This document shows, piece by piece, positions 23,030 to 34,243 of a stretch of 64,000 nt of DNA; positions within the stretch are counted from its first letter, which is position 1, and every line of letters begins with the position of its first letter. Location: assembly GCA_018292915.2 (NCBI GenBank), contig JACVVK020000169.1:576001-640000 (forward strand). Direction: 5' to 3'. Source of the DNA: Batillaria attramentaria. Its lineage: Eukaryota; Mollusca; Gastropoda; Batillariidae. The translations under genes were made by a program, and so were the position numbers. The notes beneath the pieces are model-generated. The model was not told the origin of the DNA. It did not search any database and worked only from the letters and a program-made list of their open reading frames with translations.

Positions 23030-23483
23030 AAGTCTCACTGAGTGCGTTTGTCAGGCTTACAACTGACAACGCTGGGGAAAACGTTTCATCGAATGAGCTT
23101 AATCCTTGCATCAGAATCAGTCACTTGGGACACAGTATAGCATCTGATACCATTGTGGTGACTCGGGTTGGCGTTTACGTTGTTCTAGGTACGTAGAAGC
23201 GCTCCGGGTACTGAGCAGACGACATTATTTTGTTGCGCGCTGAACACCAACTAGACAACGCTGACTGGTGGTCGTTTTTAGCGACACGGTCTTATGGGCG
23301 TGTACTACAGCTATGGAAGCGTTAGGCCAAAGAAAGTCATGTTTCTCTACTGTTGGACGGCGCAAAGTCACCAAAACGGTCGCAATGGCCAAAAGGAACA
23401 TGCATTCATTTGGCAAACAGGTTTTGAGCTTTGTAAGCGGCAGGTTTTCCTCTGAGTACTCATTACGAACATTGAGATCTTAA
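23030..23483 (+). mobile_element. Dispersed repeat D3, copy 2
   Basis: Collinear with 54985-55450 and the reverse complement of 7075-7500. Conserved blocks are TTTCATCGAATG, AATCAGTCACTTGGG, CCATTGTGGTGACTC, GAGCAGACGAC and ACGGTCGCAA. No terminal duplication identified. Confidence 0.75.
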
Positions 23484-23560
23484 ACAGTGTTCAGCTGGAG
23501 TGACTGTACTGCTCTCCACAACCAACCATTGTGTCAGTCTTTGTTACAACACGCATGTGG

Positions 23561-23732
23561 GTGGGTGGGTGGGTGGGTGTTTAACGTCCTTTTCCACCAT
23601 ATACACCGACTTGCTGGAATGATCTCCCAGCATCAATCAGATATGCAGACACAAAACCATCCTTCAAGCAAAATCTGAAAACCGATCTCTTCACTGCCCC
23701 TAACCAATAGCTGTCGCCACATCATCATCTTG

Positions 23733-23766
<34 letters not shown>

Positions 23767-24068
23767 CGGGGGCAGCGGAGGCCGTGTATGATGCTGCACA
23801 TTATGTGTTTGTAGTTAACTGTATGTGTGAAGGAATGTTGCGTGTGTTTCCGTTTCTGTGTGAGTGAGTGCGTGTTGACTGTAAGGCGCCCTGAGCTCCT
23901 GCGGGAGGGAGGGCGTCCCTGAAATACCCATTATTATTATTTATTATATATCAAAGACGGGCCAACGATGAAAAAGCCAGCACAAATATTTGGCCTCAGC
24001 CGGGATGCGAACTCACGACCCTAGCATTAGAAGTCCAACGCTCTACCATTCGGCCACTCCGGCTCCCC
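23561..24068 (-). mobile_element. SINE-A split by a LINE fragment
   Basis: Minus-strand SINE-A whose 3' part (23561-23603) and remainder (23946-24068) are separated by a 342-bp LINE 3' end. The whole composite is bordered by a perfect 15-bp target duplication, TACAACACGCATGTG, at 23546-23560 and 24069-24083. This proves that the two halves belong to one insertion. The short CGGGTG segment normally found at the break point is missing. Confidence 0.93.
23604..23945 (+). mobile_element. CR1/L2-like LINE 3' end inside SINE-A
   Basis: Bases 23609-23710 read in one frame as TCWNDLPASIRYADTKPSF, continuing to KQNLKTDLFTA and a stop. This is the conserved C-terminal tail of CR1/L2-type reverse transcriptases. 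The UTR has a GT array (23737-23764), a GGCGCCCT...AGGGCG hairpin and an (ATT)n tail. ATATA at 23599-23603 and 23946-23950 may be the target duplication. It is a 342-bp 5'-truncated insertion, opposite in orientation to the host SINE. Confidence 0.85.
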
Positions 24069-24083
24069 TACAACACGCATGTG

Positions 24084-25200
24084 AAACAGACCTTAGACAC
24101 AAGAACGCAACGTCTGAATATAATCACATTAATCATCTACATATCTCTGTTCACAGACTTGTCGGTTCAGACGATCTCTGTCAGATTTTCAAACTAAGAA
24201 TCGCGGCCCGGCGGCAGCACGAACATTACATGGCAACACCTTCCGGGGACGCGGTAATCAGGTTTAAGGAGGACACAAAAACTTGTCCCAAATGGCTGAG
24301 TTACGTCCACACAGATAACCTTTATAAGGCAAGCGGGCGATATGGCGATAAGACATCTAATTGGCAAACGGCCTTTAGCGGGTACATTAGCCATGAATAA
24401 GACGCGTGTCACGCATGGCTGGACACTAATCCGTGGGCGGTAGCGGGCTTTTCAGGTGCACCTACTGCAGAGGTGGAGACGTTGTGAGCAACATCCTCGC
24501 TTGACTAACTCCGCGTCTCACGAGAGCCGTCTCACACACACGGTCTGCACAGCGGGAGGTTGGACGACAGCGTGCAAGGGACACTGTCATTAGGAACCTG
24601 ATAGCCGCTGTGTCTTTCAGCCTTAATCCGTGGGAATCGCTCACGGAAACTGTGTCTTTAAGTAGTGTTGCATGTCTACATGCTTCTTGCCGTGTGGAGC
24701 GTTGTTGGCGCGGCGTGTGGGAGGTGCACGTTGATAATCCGGTCTTGTATGGTAGATTGTGTTGGTGATAATGATGACTTGTATGTAGTTTTCTGCTGTA
24801 ATGTATGTACTCGGCCAATAGCACAAGAAACGCAAAGTGTTATACTGGTCTCTGAACTGACGTGTTTGCTTTGATGTTTCCGCACCACTGAGCCTGAGCG
24901 CCAACTTGAACATTTCAGGGCAGGTTTTGGGGCCTCGAGTAAAGCCCTGGGTTAGAGTCTAACCTCGAACTAAACTAGCTCTAGGGTTAAATTTTCTGGG
25001 GTTTTTGTTTGTTTGTTTGTTTTAAATCAAGAAGAGGACCCATTCCAGCAAGGTGCCTAAGCTGTTATAGAAGTATTTTTTCTTCCATTCTTCGCTTCCT
25101 GTTTTATGTAATTTTGCTTTTGGGTTTCTTTTGTCCTAGTCTGGGTTACGCCCGTAGCCGTGGGTTAAATCAACCTCGAGTTTTACACGCGGGCCCAGGA
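24084..25200. other. No gene seen
   Basis: About 1.1 kb of unassigned sequence. Frames on both strands (for example 24462-24824 minus) show no recognised homology. Confidence 0.5.
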
Positions 25201-25395
25201 AAATAAATAGCCACCTTCAGCACCGTCTAGCTGGTCCGGCCTCAACCAACGGGGTACACTTCTAGAACAAGTTATCCGCCGGCCAGAGTCACCACAATGA
25301 TCTCTATAGTGACTGACTCTGATGGACAGATTAATCACATTCGATGAAAAGTTGTCCACACGCTTTTGTATGCCTGTTATACGTATTGTGACTTT
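25201..25395 (-). mobile_element. Dispersed repeat D3, partial copy
   Basis: Matches the last ~200 bp of the copy at 7075-7500, from AATAGCCACC through GGTACACTTCTAGAAC, CCAGAGTCACCACAATG and GTATGCCTGTTA. The other half is absent, so it is truncated near 25201. Confidence 0.72.
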
Positions 25396-25861
25396 ATAGT
25401 TTGGTCTCACACAGTCAGTTGACAGTTCTATGGCACACCTCCATCCGCCAGGCTCTTACAGAGACGTCGCTGTCAAAAGGAAGTGTTCCGGGAAACGTTA
25501 CTGACAGCCAATAAAGGTGAGGCCTACAGATCGTAACTGTAATTTATGGACCATTGGCCGGCAAGAACTAAGCCGCCCGTTGATCGCTTAATCCTGGCAT
25601 CCCCATTGCAGGTTCGTCTCCTACTCTCACACTGACCGCTGCCTGAACTGGACATGGTTTATGGGAGACCCCATAAACTTGAACCTGGTCATCCGCAAAG
25701 CCATTGTGACCAGCCCGCTGTCAGACGTGTCATCGCTGAATTTGTCCTCAAGATCCTCAGCCTTTCATCTCTCATTGGAGTGAAGGTCTGAGATCTCATC
25801 CCGCGTCTTCTCGCGTGACAGGCCGAGCAAACGGTTGATATACGAGTTGGTATATACATAC
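25396..25861. other. No gene seen
   Basis: Unassigned sequence; no recognised feature. Confidence 0.45.
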
Positions 25862-25958
25862 GTTGGAGATATATTATGGATGTGAGATCTGTATTGTTGG
25901 TCCAGGGGTGAGAAGGGACAATGTGACGTTCTTCATTGTTCACGACCTTCACCTCGAG
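25862..25958 (+). repeat. Dispersed 100-bp segment, copy 2
   Basis: Shares about 90 bp with 18850-18955. One frame reads VRRDNVTFFIVHDLHL here; the K/N difference is the only residue change in that stretch. Confidence 0.65.
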
Positions 25959-26215
25959 ACATTGGGATTTCTGGCCAGCAACTGTCCCAGACTACAACAT
26001 CCATGCAGAGAGTCAAGGCTGCTTGAATTGCTGATTAACGTTCGTGATACGGATGGATAAAATCCTGGTTCCAACTGCAGTCCCCTTCAATTCCTCCCAT
26101 GACCCCAAGGGACAAACGTTCATGGGGCCGTGCTGCCAGTGCTTGCACGCCCGAAGCTGAATCAGTCACCATTCACAGTGGAAGACGTGGAGTGGACTCG
26201 GCCTATACAAGACAC
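25959..26215. other. No gene seen
   Basis: Unassigned sequence. Confidence 0.45.
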
Positions 26216-26295
26216 TGTGTGTGTGTATGTGTGTGGTGGTGGGGGGAGGGGAGTGTGTGTGTGTATGTGTGTGTGTGTCCCGGTGTGTGTGTCCC

Positions 26296-26332
<37 letters not shown>
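26216..26332. repeat. (GT)n with TCCCGGTG interruptions
   Basis: GT-rich array containing two GTGTCCCGGTGTGTGTG units (about 26276-26300) and a G-rich break at 26238-26251. Confidence 0.9.
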
Positions 26333-26334
<2 letters not shown>

Positions 26335-27559
26335 TGGCGGGGGAGTATTCAGCTAGGATATGATAATTCTTTGTCAACGGCCGCACACTACTGAAAAGAA
26401 AATTTGCAAAACGCTTCCCTTTGTCCATCACGGACTCGCCATGAACGGGACCCGGCATGAGGCCCATTATGTACCACAGCGCCCGATATGTTGCACAACA
26501 AATTCACACATGCAGTTCCGCTGTCGAACAGACGCGCCAAACATCACCGTACAACAAAAGAGATCTGAAGTCTTGCGCATGTTCCACGGGCGTCTGACAA
26601 AGCCAGGACTGTTCGCCTATCTGTGCCCCGGCAACAGAAGCGTTTCATTGCGATTACGTACCCAAACTTACCCTGCTTCTTTGTTCGTTTTTTTTTCTGT
26701 CAATAATGAGAAGTGCGTTTCAGATGCGGTAGTGAGGTGTGCTTTCAGTTGTAGGGATTTACCGGCGCTGACGGCGGACGCGTCTCTCATTCACGAACTT
26801 GAACAACGACAAGAATTAGGACGGTGTTAAAAAAAAAAACAAAACACTATATAGAATGGAGAGGATACAGTGAAAGGTTACAAAGGGACTGGGGGTGGGG
26901 TAGGGAGTGGGGAAGGGGGTAACTGTTCCCGTCCTCCTCACGTAGACAATACTTGGTTGTATTGAGAATTGCGGGCATTCAGTGATACCTGGCGTAGGAA
27001 CGGAACCTGGGAGTTGGGGGCGAGGACGAGGGAGTGGGGGAAGGAGGGGTGAGGAGGGGGGTACTTTGATGTCACCTGTTGGTAAACATTGCTGCACTTT
27101 CCACCTCTTCTTCACAAGAGACGAATCGTTGTACAGCGGCAATGTGGCAAGATGCGCACTGAATTAATTTCTTTCTTTCTTCTTAATAGCGTTTGTTATA
27201 TTATTTTAGAGCCCGCCCGAACATTTAATTGCCCCATGAGGGATAAATAAAGTAATTTGAACTTGAACTTAATCTCCCATCCGAGGTAGCTGTTTAGTAT
27301 TGCAAGCGGTTGCCTAGCACTGTCTCAGATAAATTGAATTCATAATACAGAATGCAGATAGGGAAATTGCTTTTCTGTCAAACATAGGCAACAAACATAT
27401 TTATAACTAAGACTACAGATGAAAAACTGAGTAAAACTGAGTTGACCAGTAAAATGACTTAAAATCAAGCAGTCTGACCGTGTAACACTATCACTGACTT
27501 ACATGCATTTTAATATCACATTCACTGATCAGATGGTACTTGCACACTCATTCCGGCAT
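26333..27559. other. No gene seen; G-rich strand
   Basis: Unassigned sequence. Two G-rich stretches (26888-26922 and 27008-27062) could form quadruplexes. A TTTAATTGCCCCATGAGGGATAAATAAAGT-like end with repeated TTGAACTTGAACT lies at 27221-27271 and resembles the 3' end of a non-LTR element. Confidence 0.5.
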
Positions 27560-27673
27560 TCTCTCTCTCCCTCTCTAAAGATACATGTCTCTGTCTCTGT
27601 CTCTGTCTCTCTCTCCCCCCCCCCCCCCCGTCTCTCAAGATACATGTCTCTGTCTCAGTCTCAGTCTCTGTCT

Positions 27674-27706
<33 letters not shown>

Positions 27707-27762
27707 AAGATACATCTCTCTCTCTCTCTCTCCACCCACCCCACCCCCTCTCTAAAGATACA

Positions 27763-27804
<42 letters not shown>
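27560..27804. repeat. (CT)n array with AAGATACAT modules
   Basis: CT/CTGT repeats carrying four AARGATACAT-type interruptions (about 27576, 27638, 27714 and 27754). It is a CT-based minisatellite of irregular period (40-75 bp) with a C run at 27615-27629. Confidence 0.9.
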
Positions 27805-27806
<2 letters not shown>

Positions 27807-28330
27807 GTAAGAGGATCCATCATGTATCCATCTCCACACAGCGGTATCGCAATATTCATACGCTAGTGTCAGCAGCCCAGCACCCTGTTTCATCCCACAC
27901 AAAGGACGGGCGCCGTACGCTGCGCGCACATACAAAACACACACGAGTAAAAGGACACAGCGAGGGATCCGCTCTTTCCAGCCTTCACGGGACCAACCGG
28001 CATTTATTTCTCTGTACCGACACCACGCGCCAGTGCAAACTTTCCGTGAGTTAACTACGAGTGCTTTACGTCCGAAAATAGTAAGGAAACAGAGAGCGAA
28101 AGTAATAATACGTAATGATAATGAGGATTTGTCTGGCGCCCAACCTCCTGCGCCTGAATGTGAGTTATGACTTTTCATCCGCTCTATGGTTTACGAGAGC
28201 AACAAAAACACTCTGGTTACGTCGTCGCCGGAGGCTCGAAAGCTACGCTAAAACTTGAACCGTCTCGCCGCCGTAAACCACTCGAACTAATCCTAATCAT
28301 GTAATCTCTACATCTATGGCAGCTGTCCTG
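27805..28330. other. No gene seen
   Basis: Unassigned sequence between a CT array and a SINE-A. Confidence 0.5.
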
Positions 28331-28514
28331 TTATAGGTGAGTGGGTGGGTGGGTGTTTAGGAGTTTAACGTCCTTCTCCACCACGTATGAGTGCTATCAC
28401 AGACGGGACAATGAGAAAAAGGCCAGCACAAATATATTGGCCCCAGCCGGAATTCGAACACACGAACCAAGCATGGAAAGTACAACACTCTACCATTCGA
28501 CTATGCTGGCTCCC
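28331..28514 (-). mobile_element. SINE-A, diverged, 8-bp target duplication
   Basis: Minus-strand SINE-A with several substitutions in the head (box A region GTCGAATGG, box B GTTCGAATTCC). CTGTCCTG flanks it at 28323-28330 and 28515-28522. Confidence 0.87.
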
Positions 28515-28658
28515 CTGTCCTGCTGTGAGACAATCGTGTAAGTTCATATTAGGTCAACCGTTTGGAGAACAGAACAGAAAACAGACAAAAGGCAACCTGC
28601 ATATACATCAAACTTGGCGGAGTCACCCGCGCAGACTCAGTGCAACATCCACAGGTAC

Positions 28659-28803
28659 GCGGGGTGTAACGTGGCGGTTTGAAGGTGTCCGATGAGACAA
28701 GCGATTTACAATGAGAACGTACGTACGGTTGGCGAAACATGGCAACTGAAATAGCAGTTTTTCGTCACTCGGGCACCTTCAAACCACCACGCTCCACCCC
28801 GTG
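28659..28803. repeat. Imperfect inverted repeat, ~36-bp arms
   Basis: 28659-28694 pairs with 28767-28803 around a perfect CCTTCAAACC/GGTTTGAAGG core, with a 72-bp spacer. It could be a small fold-back element or a cruciform; no other copy is in the window. Confidence 0.7.
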
Positions 28804-29155
28804 AGGTAGGAAAATGACTGCCAGGCGGTTCCTCGATTGTCTTTCCATTCTCTGTCCCATCTCAGCTGTCAGTGGTCTGTCAGGCCGGTTTTCCCACGCT
28901 CCTCGGAGAGATGGGGTGAGCTTTACTGTCGCTATATCGTCGCTTGCTGGCCCTAATGTATGGCCAGATTAGGTGCGGCGGCCACCGCTATTGTTTTCAC
29001 TCGCATGGCGCACAAGAAGAGACACTTAGTACAGCGGGGCCAACGGTGCGAGACATTTCAGCCGGCCGGCGCTGATCAACTTTTCCGTGTTGCAGCATCA
29101 GATCGCCGATGGATTGATCAGTCGTGTTGGGTGATTCAGTGGTTATTCATATCGT
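28804..29155. other. No gene seen
   Basis: Unassigned sequence. Confidence 0.45.
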
Positions 29156-29340
29156 AAATTGGTGAGCTGGCCCTTCGCACCACGTGACTGTGATGTGTTC
29201 ATGTCCAGTGTGTGAGAGAATCAGTGCGTGTGATTCACGTGAACGTGCGTGTTGGGTGTAGCTCTTGGCGCTTTGAGCCAAATATTTGGGATGAAGCGCC
29301 TAACGCTTAATGCAATTATTACTATTATTAGCCTATTATT
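29156..29340 (+). mobile_element. SINE-B tail, 5'-truncated
   Basis: From GGTGAGCTGGCCCTTCGCAC through the CACGTGAACGTGCG block and the GGCGCTTT...GAAGCGCC hairpin to an ATT-rich tail. Confidence 0.85.
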
Positions 29341-29395
29341 ATTACCTCAGTTCCTACCAGGTACCGGCGTTTGATGTACACCAATGGCCTCACCG

Positions 29396-29634
<239 letters not shown>

Positions 29635-29815
29635 ATCATGGATGCATGGACTGAAATTTGGCATAGTGGAAGAGTTGCACTTTGATCACTGATACTCGTG
29701 TTTGTTGCAATCAGACCCGTTCAGCCGTAAATCTGGCCTTATTTTCACCTCCACAGCGGACAACATTCTTGACAAATGTGCTATACATTTTTTCAGGACA
29801 TATGTCCGATGCGTT

Positions 29816-29922
29816 TAATTTTCTTTTCTTTTCTTCACTTTCTTTTCTTTTATTTTTTTTTCTTTCTTTTCTTTTTTTTTCTTTTCTTTCTTTTCTTTTC
29901 CTTTTTTCTTTTCTTTTTTTGT
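29816..29922. repeat. (TTTTC)n pyrimidine tract
   Basis: T-rich tract with C every four to six bases, almost pure pyrimidine for about 100 bp. Confidence 0.9.
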
Positions 29923-29954
29923 TTTTGACAAACCGGCCAGGACATTAATTTGTC

Positions 29955-30215
29955 TTAATAATAATAATAATAATAATAATAATGACGACTTATAAGGCGC
30001 CTATACATGAAATAAAACAGGCTCTAAGCGCCGTACATCAAAACAACATACGCCACTTTCATACACAGACTCACAGATCTCACTTTTATAGATCTCACAG
30101 ATACGAGGCCGTGCAAGGTACGCGGAGCGGTAACTGACTTGACAAGGACGGGCGGGACAGCGAGGATAAAACCAGCTGAAATAGATGGGTGTCAGCCGGG
30201 ATTCGAACCGACACA
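29955..30215 (-). mobile_element. tRNA-derived SINE, family D
   Basis: On the minus strand a box B-like GGTTCGAATCCCGGCTG (30194-30212) is followed by about 180 bp of body, a GGCGC...GCGCC hairpin and a long (ATT)n tail (29957-29983 on plus). Its body differs from SINE-A and SINE-B. The head upstream of box B is poorly preserved. Confidence 0.65.
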
Positions 30216-30527
30216 ACCCGACTCCAACGTTCGTTTGAATGGGTAGGTAAGCTGGGGTTGTGCGACCGGCGGCGGTGGTGGTGCATGACTCGGTAGGATG
30301 ATTTCAGGTGCACTGCCGACCGACTGAGGCCGGAAGGGTTGAGCGCGTGTATTGCAATGATAGAGACGGAACCTCCCAGACGTGTGTGTAAACAAGGCTG
30401 TGTGCACCGAAAACACTCTATGCTGCTGGTCCAGTGGAGTTCACGAAAACAGCGCTGAACAGTGTCATATGCACCTCAACCCCCCCCCCCCCTCCCGAGC
30501 ACCCGCCCTCTCTCTCTCTCTTACTCG
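30216..30527. other. No gene seen
   Basis: Unassigned sequence with a C run at 30481-30492. Confidence 0.45.
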
Positions 30528-30588
30528 GTGGCCGCGAATTTGCCTTTGCTGCTTGCGCGGCGTTAAGCCCTACATAACTAACTAAACT
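30528..30588 (+). mobile_element. Retroelement 3' end, family E
   Basis: GCCGCG...CGCGGC hairpin, GTTAAGCCCTA and an AACTAACTAAACT tail, as at 194-262 and 50706-50775. Confidence 0.6.
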
Positions 30589-30738
30589 CTGTGTGCTTGT
30601 ATCAGTATACATAAAAAGACAGCTTCACGTATTCCGCTGATGTCTATATTTGAAAGTCAACTGAAGATTAGAACAGTATAAAGTTTCTGCATTTGTATAG
30701 AAAAATTAATGCAACTCATGTTACGGCCTTAACAGTAA

Positions 30739-30992
30739 GATCTTCAATTTTACAAGTATACAGAACTGAACAGATATACACACACGCACGCGCACACGCA
30801 CACACTCAGAGGTGATTGTAAAACAGGAAACTATGTGTCCAGCTGTCCGACTGTTTATTGTACACCGACTGATCGAGGAACAAACATTCACACCCTTTGT
30901 ACTGCTGAAGCAGAAATAAAACAGCCCCCCCCCCCCCCAAAAAAAAGGTCAATCCTGGGGCGCGTTACTAAAAAAAACTAAAAAAAACATAA

Positions 30993-31069
<77 letters not shown>

Positions 31070-31104
31070 CTGTTCAGTTCTGTATACTTGTAAAATTGAA
31101 GATC
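30739..31104. repeat. Inverted repeat with microsatellite-lined arms
   Basis: 30739-30776 and 31067-31104 are perfect 38-bp inverted repeats starting GATCTTCAATTTTACAAG. Pairing can continue inward, because the left arm runs into a CA/CG-rich tract (30777-30806) and the right arm is preceded by (GT)n (30997-31066). The spacer holds a C run (30926-30938). Confidence 0.88.
30997..31066. repeat. (GT)n microsatellite
   Basis: About 35 GT units, ending at the right arm of the inverted repeat. A (CA)n array follows at 31150-31202. Confidence 0.96.
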
Positions 31105-31146
31105 ACGCCTCAGCCAGACACAGACACGTCAGTACACAGACACGTC

Positions 31147-31149
<3 letters not shown>

Positions 31150-31202
<53 letters not shown>
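31150..31202. repeat. (CA)n microsatellite
   Basis: About 26 CA units preceded by a duplicated ACACGTCAGTAC motif. Confidence 0.96.
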
Positions 31203-31205
<3 letters not shown>

Positions 31206-31388
31206 GTCTTCTGGCCACCCAAGATACGATAAACAAAATGAAAGCAAGACACCCTGAGAAAATACGCGAGCTCAGTCACGCGCTACTTTATTTGTATTCA
31301 GCAAGGTGAACCGTTTTGTCGTAACGTCTGGTTCTTACGGCCTGACAAGACCTTTTGTCTGTCACAGCACAGTCTGCAACGTCAAGTT

Positions 31389-31415
31389 TATGTGTATGTG
31401 TGTGTGTGTGTGTGT

Positions 31416-31494
<79 letters not shown>

Positions 31495-31515
31495 GGGGGG
31501 GGGGGGGGGAGGGGG
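31389..31515. repeat. (GT)n followed by G run
   Basis: About 50 GT units with two TATG interruptions, then a G-rich run at 31494-31515. Confidence 0.96.
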
Positions 31516-31631
31516 TATCTTTCTTTACATGCTAGCAGGATGACATTGACAGTAATGCCTTACGTTGCTTTGTCAGAAACCAAGACAGTGAAAACAGTTT
31601 CTGTCGAGCATGTGTGGACTGTCAGAACCCT

Positions 31632-31772
31632 TTTTGGTGTTTTGTTGTTGGTTTTCTTTGTTTGGGTTTTTGTTTGCAAGTTTGTTTGTTTGTTTGTTTT
31701 GTTTGTTTGTGTTTCGTTTTTGTTGTTGTTTTTTGTTGCTGTTTTGTTGTTGTTGTTGTTGGTGGTGTTTTT
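31632..31772. repeat. (TTTG)n/(TTG)n low-complexity tract
   Basis: T/G-only tract with GTTT and GTT repeats. Confidence 0.85.
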
Positions 31773-31798
31773 ACTGCACAGTCGAAATTTTGACACCT

Positions 31799-31814
31799 GT
31801 GTGTGTGTGTGTGT

Positions 31815-31861
<47 letters not shown>

Positions 31862-31951
31862 GGGGAAGGGGGAAAATCAGTCAGAGATTTGAGAATGACC
31901 TGTACATCTTGGCATGGATCGAACCCGCCCCTGCCTCCCCCTCCCCCCTCC

Positions 31952-31995
<44 letters not shown>

Positions 31996-32087
31996 GTTTC
32001 CAATATTTGTAGTCACTGACTGAGAGAGCAGTTTCTGAAGGGTGTGGCTCGTGCCTTGAGCATGACATAACCTGACTGCTCCAGTCA

Positions 32088-32173
<86 letters not shown>
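31799..32173. repeat. Three GT/CA arrays within 375 bp
   Basis: (GT)n at 31799-31860, (CA)n at 31956-31993 and (CA)n at 32091-32173. The GT array and the CA arrays are complementary, so long hairpins are possible in single-stranded DNA or RNA. Confidence 0.95.
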
Positions 32174-32175
<2 letters not shown>

Positions 32176-32405
32176 CACACACCGTGACGACTTGAGTACT
32201 GAAGTCTTCCTCACACCTTCACAATGTAGCGGTGTTTGAACTGTGTGGCGGAAATTTGTCGGGTACCACTTGAGGCAAGAGCCATTCACCTGAGCTGGGC
32301 CATGAAAGAGGGGATTAAGTTCGTGTTTGTGTGTGTTGAAGAGCCGGCTGACCCCGAAAGGCGACAAAGCCGGTATAGAGCGAAAAACGGTGGAGGTTAT
32401 GGTCA

Positions 32406-32537
32406 AGATGTGGTGGGTGTTTGGGAGTTTAACGTCCTTTTCCACCACGTAAGGGTGATATCAAAGACAGGGCAACGAGAAAAAAAAAAAAAGGCCAGCA
32501 CAAATATTTGGCCCAAGCCGGGATTCGAACTCACAGT
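32406..32537 (-). mobile_element. SINE-A, 5'-truncated with target duplication
   Basis: Minus-strand SINE-A ending inside box B (TGAGTTCGAATCCCGG is retained, everything upstream is missing), with an expanded A run (32480-32491). TTATGGTCA flanks it at 32397-32405 and 32538-32546, so the truncation happened during integration. Confidence 0.88.
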
Positions 32538-32612
32538 TTATGGTCAGTACCTCCACACCCGACTGACATTGGATATTGGCGCACCTAAGACAATACAGGG
32601 AATGATGGGCGA

Positions 32613-32613
32613 T

Positions 32614-32697
<84 letters not shown>
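32613..32697. repeat. (GT)n microsatellite
   Basis: About 42 GT units. Confidence 0.97.
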
Positions 32698-32698
<1 letters not shown>

Positions 32699-33572
32699 AT
32701 GTGCGTGTTCTCATTCTTTCACTCATTTTTAAAATGCCTCACCTTCGCAAATTCAAGTACACGCAATAATGTGAAGAATAATTTCACGTCCTGGCGGTAG
32801 ACGGAAGTAATTTTTTCTTTCTTTCTTTTTCTCACAACCCCCAAACCGTGTCAAATGTTGTGTGTGGCCCCCGCGCGACGACGGCGGCTGAGTGAGATGA
32901 CTATCGCGATGAAATCTCTTATGGATTTTTCACCTCTTCGGATCGAAATACTGCAATTAAATCCGAGAACAAAAATAATCTCAGGTGCTCTTTGTATGGT
33001 GCACAGTATAGGGTTTAGGAGTGACAGCATGCAAGCTACCTCAAGTCTGAGACAGATTCTTCGGGATGAATTGCTGACTGATCCCGCCCATACGCAATAT
33101 CGTTACCCAAGTGGCAAGCATCGATTGCATACACTTTTGAATGTGTAAATTTGTATCGCAAAACTGCTCCCGGGCCCTCGCCGAAAGATAAATTCACAAA
33201 GCAATACTACTAAGCCATCGTGGTTCCTTCTTGCGCGTTAGTCTCGAGTTTCAGCACGACATCTGTGCCCCCAAGCCATCGGCAAATCTAGTCCATCTTT
33301 GCTATCTGTGGATCTACATGATGCGCTTTTGTCGCTTTCAGCTAGCGCCAGTCTTCCATCCTCTGTCAAGTAAAATACAATATTACACCGAGAGCGGCGA
33401 GTCGTCTGCTTTGCGTCATTTCAGAGCGTGTGAAAATGAAATTATTTGTCGCGGGTGAGTGGTCTCAAGGGACAACAGCGGAAGAGGACTAAGACAGCTT
33501 GCGGCCTCCGATTTTATATCGTTCTCGGGTATGTCAGTCGGCAAAAATGAAACATAAAGGAAAAAGGGAAAG
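32698..33572. other. No gene seen
   Basis: Unassigned sequence; frames at 32855-33148 and 33231-33458 have no recognised homology. Confidence 0.5.
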
Positions 33573-33735
33573 GGTGGGTGGGCGTTTGGAGGTTTTAACG
33601 TCCTTTTCCACCACATACGGGTGATATCAAAGACGGGGCAACGATGAAAAAGCCAGCACACAAATATTTGGCCCCAGCCGGGATGCGAACTCATGAGCAT
33701 TGAGAGTCCAACGCTCTACCATTCGGCCACCCGGC
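33573..33735 (-). mobile_element. SINE-A, near full length
   Basis: Minus-strand SINE-A with box A (GGCCGAATGG) and a box B region reading ATGAGTTCGCATCCCGG. Flanking AAAAGGGAAAGGG and AAAAGGAAAGGA look like a decayed target duplication. A (GT)n array follows at 33775-33820. Confidence 0.88.
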
Positions 33736-33771
33736 AAAAGGAAAGGAAAGAAAAAAGCACCTATATATCTC

Positions 33772-33774
<3 letters not shown>

Positions 33775-33825
<51 letters not shown>

Positions 33826-33845
33826 GCGCGTGTGTGCGTGTGTGT
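33775..33845. repeat. (GT)n microsatellite
   Basis: About 23 GT units followed by GTGCGCGTGTGTGCG. CCGCTGGAATATGTT is present twice shortly after (33857 and 33889). Confidence 0.95.
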
Positions 33846-34243
33846 TGAATCCAATCCGCTGGAATATGTTTTTTGTTGTTTTTTTTTCCCGCTGGAATAT
33901 GTTGCTTCTTTACACTCTTAGCACAAGCATATGGAATGTGTGAACTATTCCCAAACCAAATCATTTGCAAACCTGTCATCAGAGAAATCGAAACTTGACC
34001 AGTTTCTAATCCTGGTGTTATGAGTGTTAAGATGGCTAGAGACTAGACAGCTTTTATGGTCATTGATCGCTTTCCACTTAAACCGTGTGGCCCGGAGGGT
34101 TGGGGCAGTAAACATTAAACCGTTAGAACTCGTCCACTACGAGTTTGGCTTCTGGCTTCTGGCTACAGACCACATCAAGTTCCACACAGACGAAACAAGT
34201 GATCACTGTTCTATCTACACCCTGCATTATTAGCGTGGATATC
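33846..34243. other. No gene seen
   Basis: Unassigned sequence before the CRE-bearing element. Confidence 0.45.

Noticed and set aside
27522..28178. 218-codon minus-strand frame
   Set aside because: Its middle is Arg-Glu repeats from the CT array and the rest has no recognisable domain.
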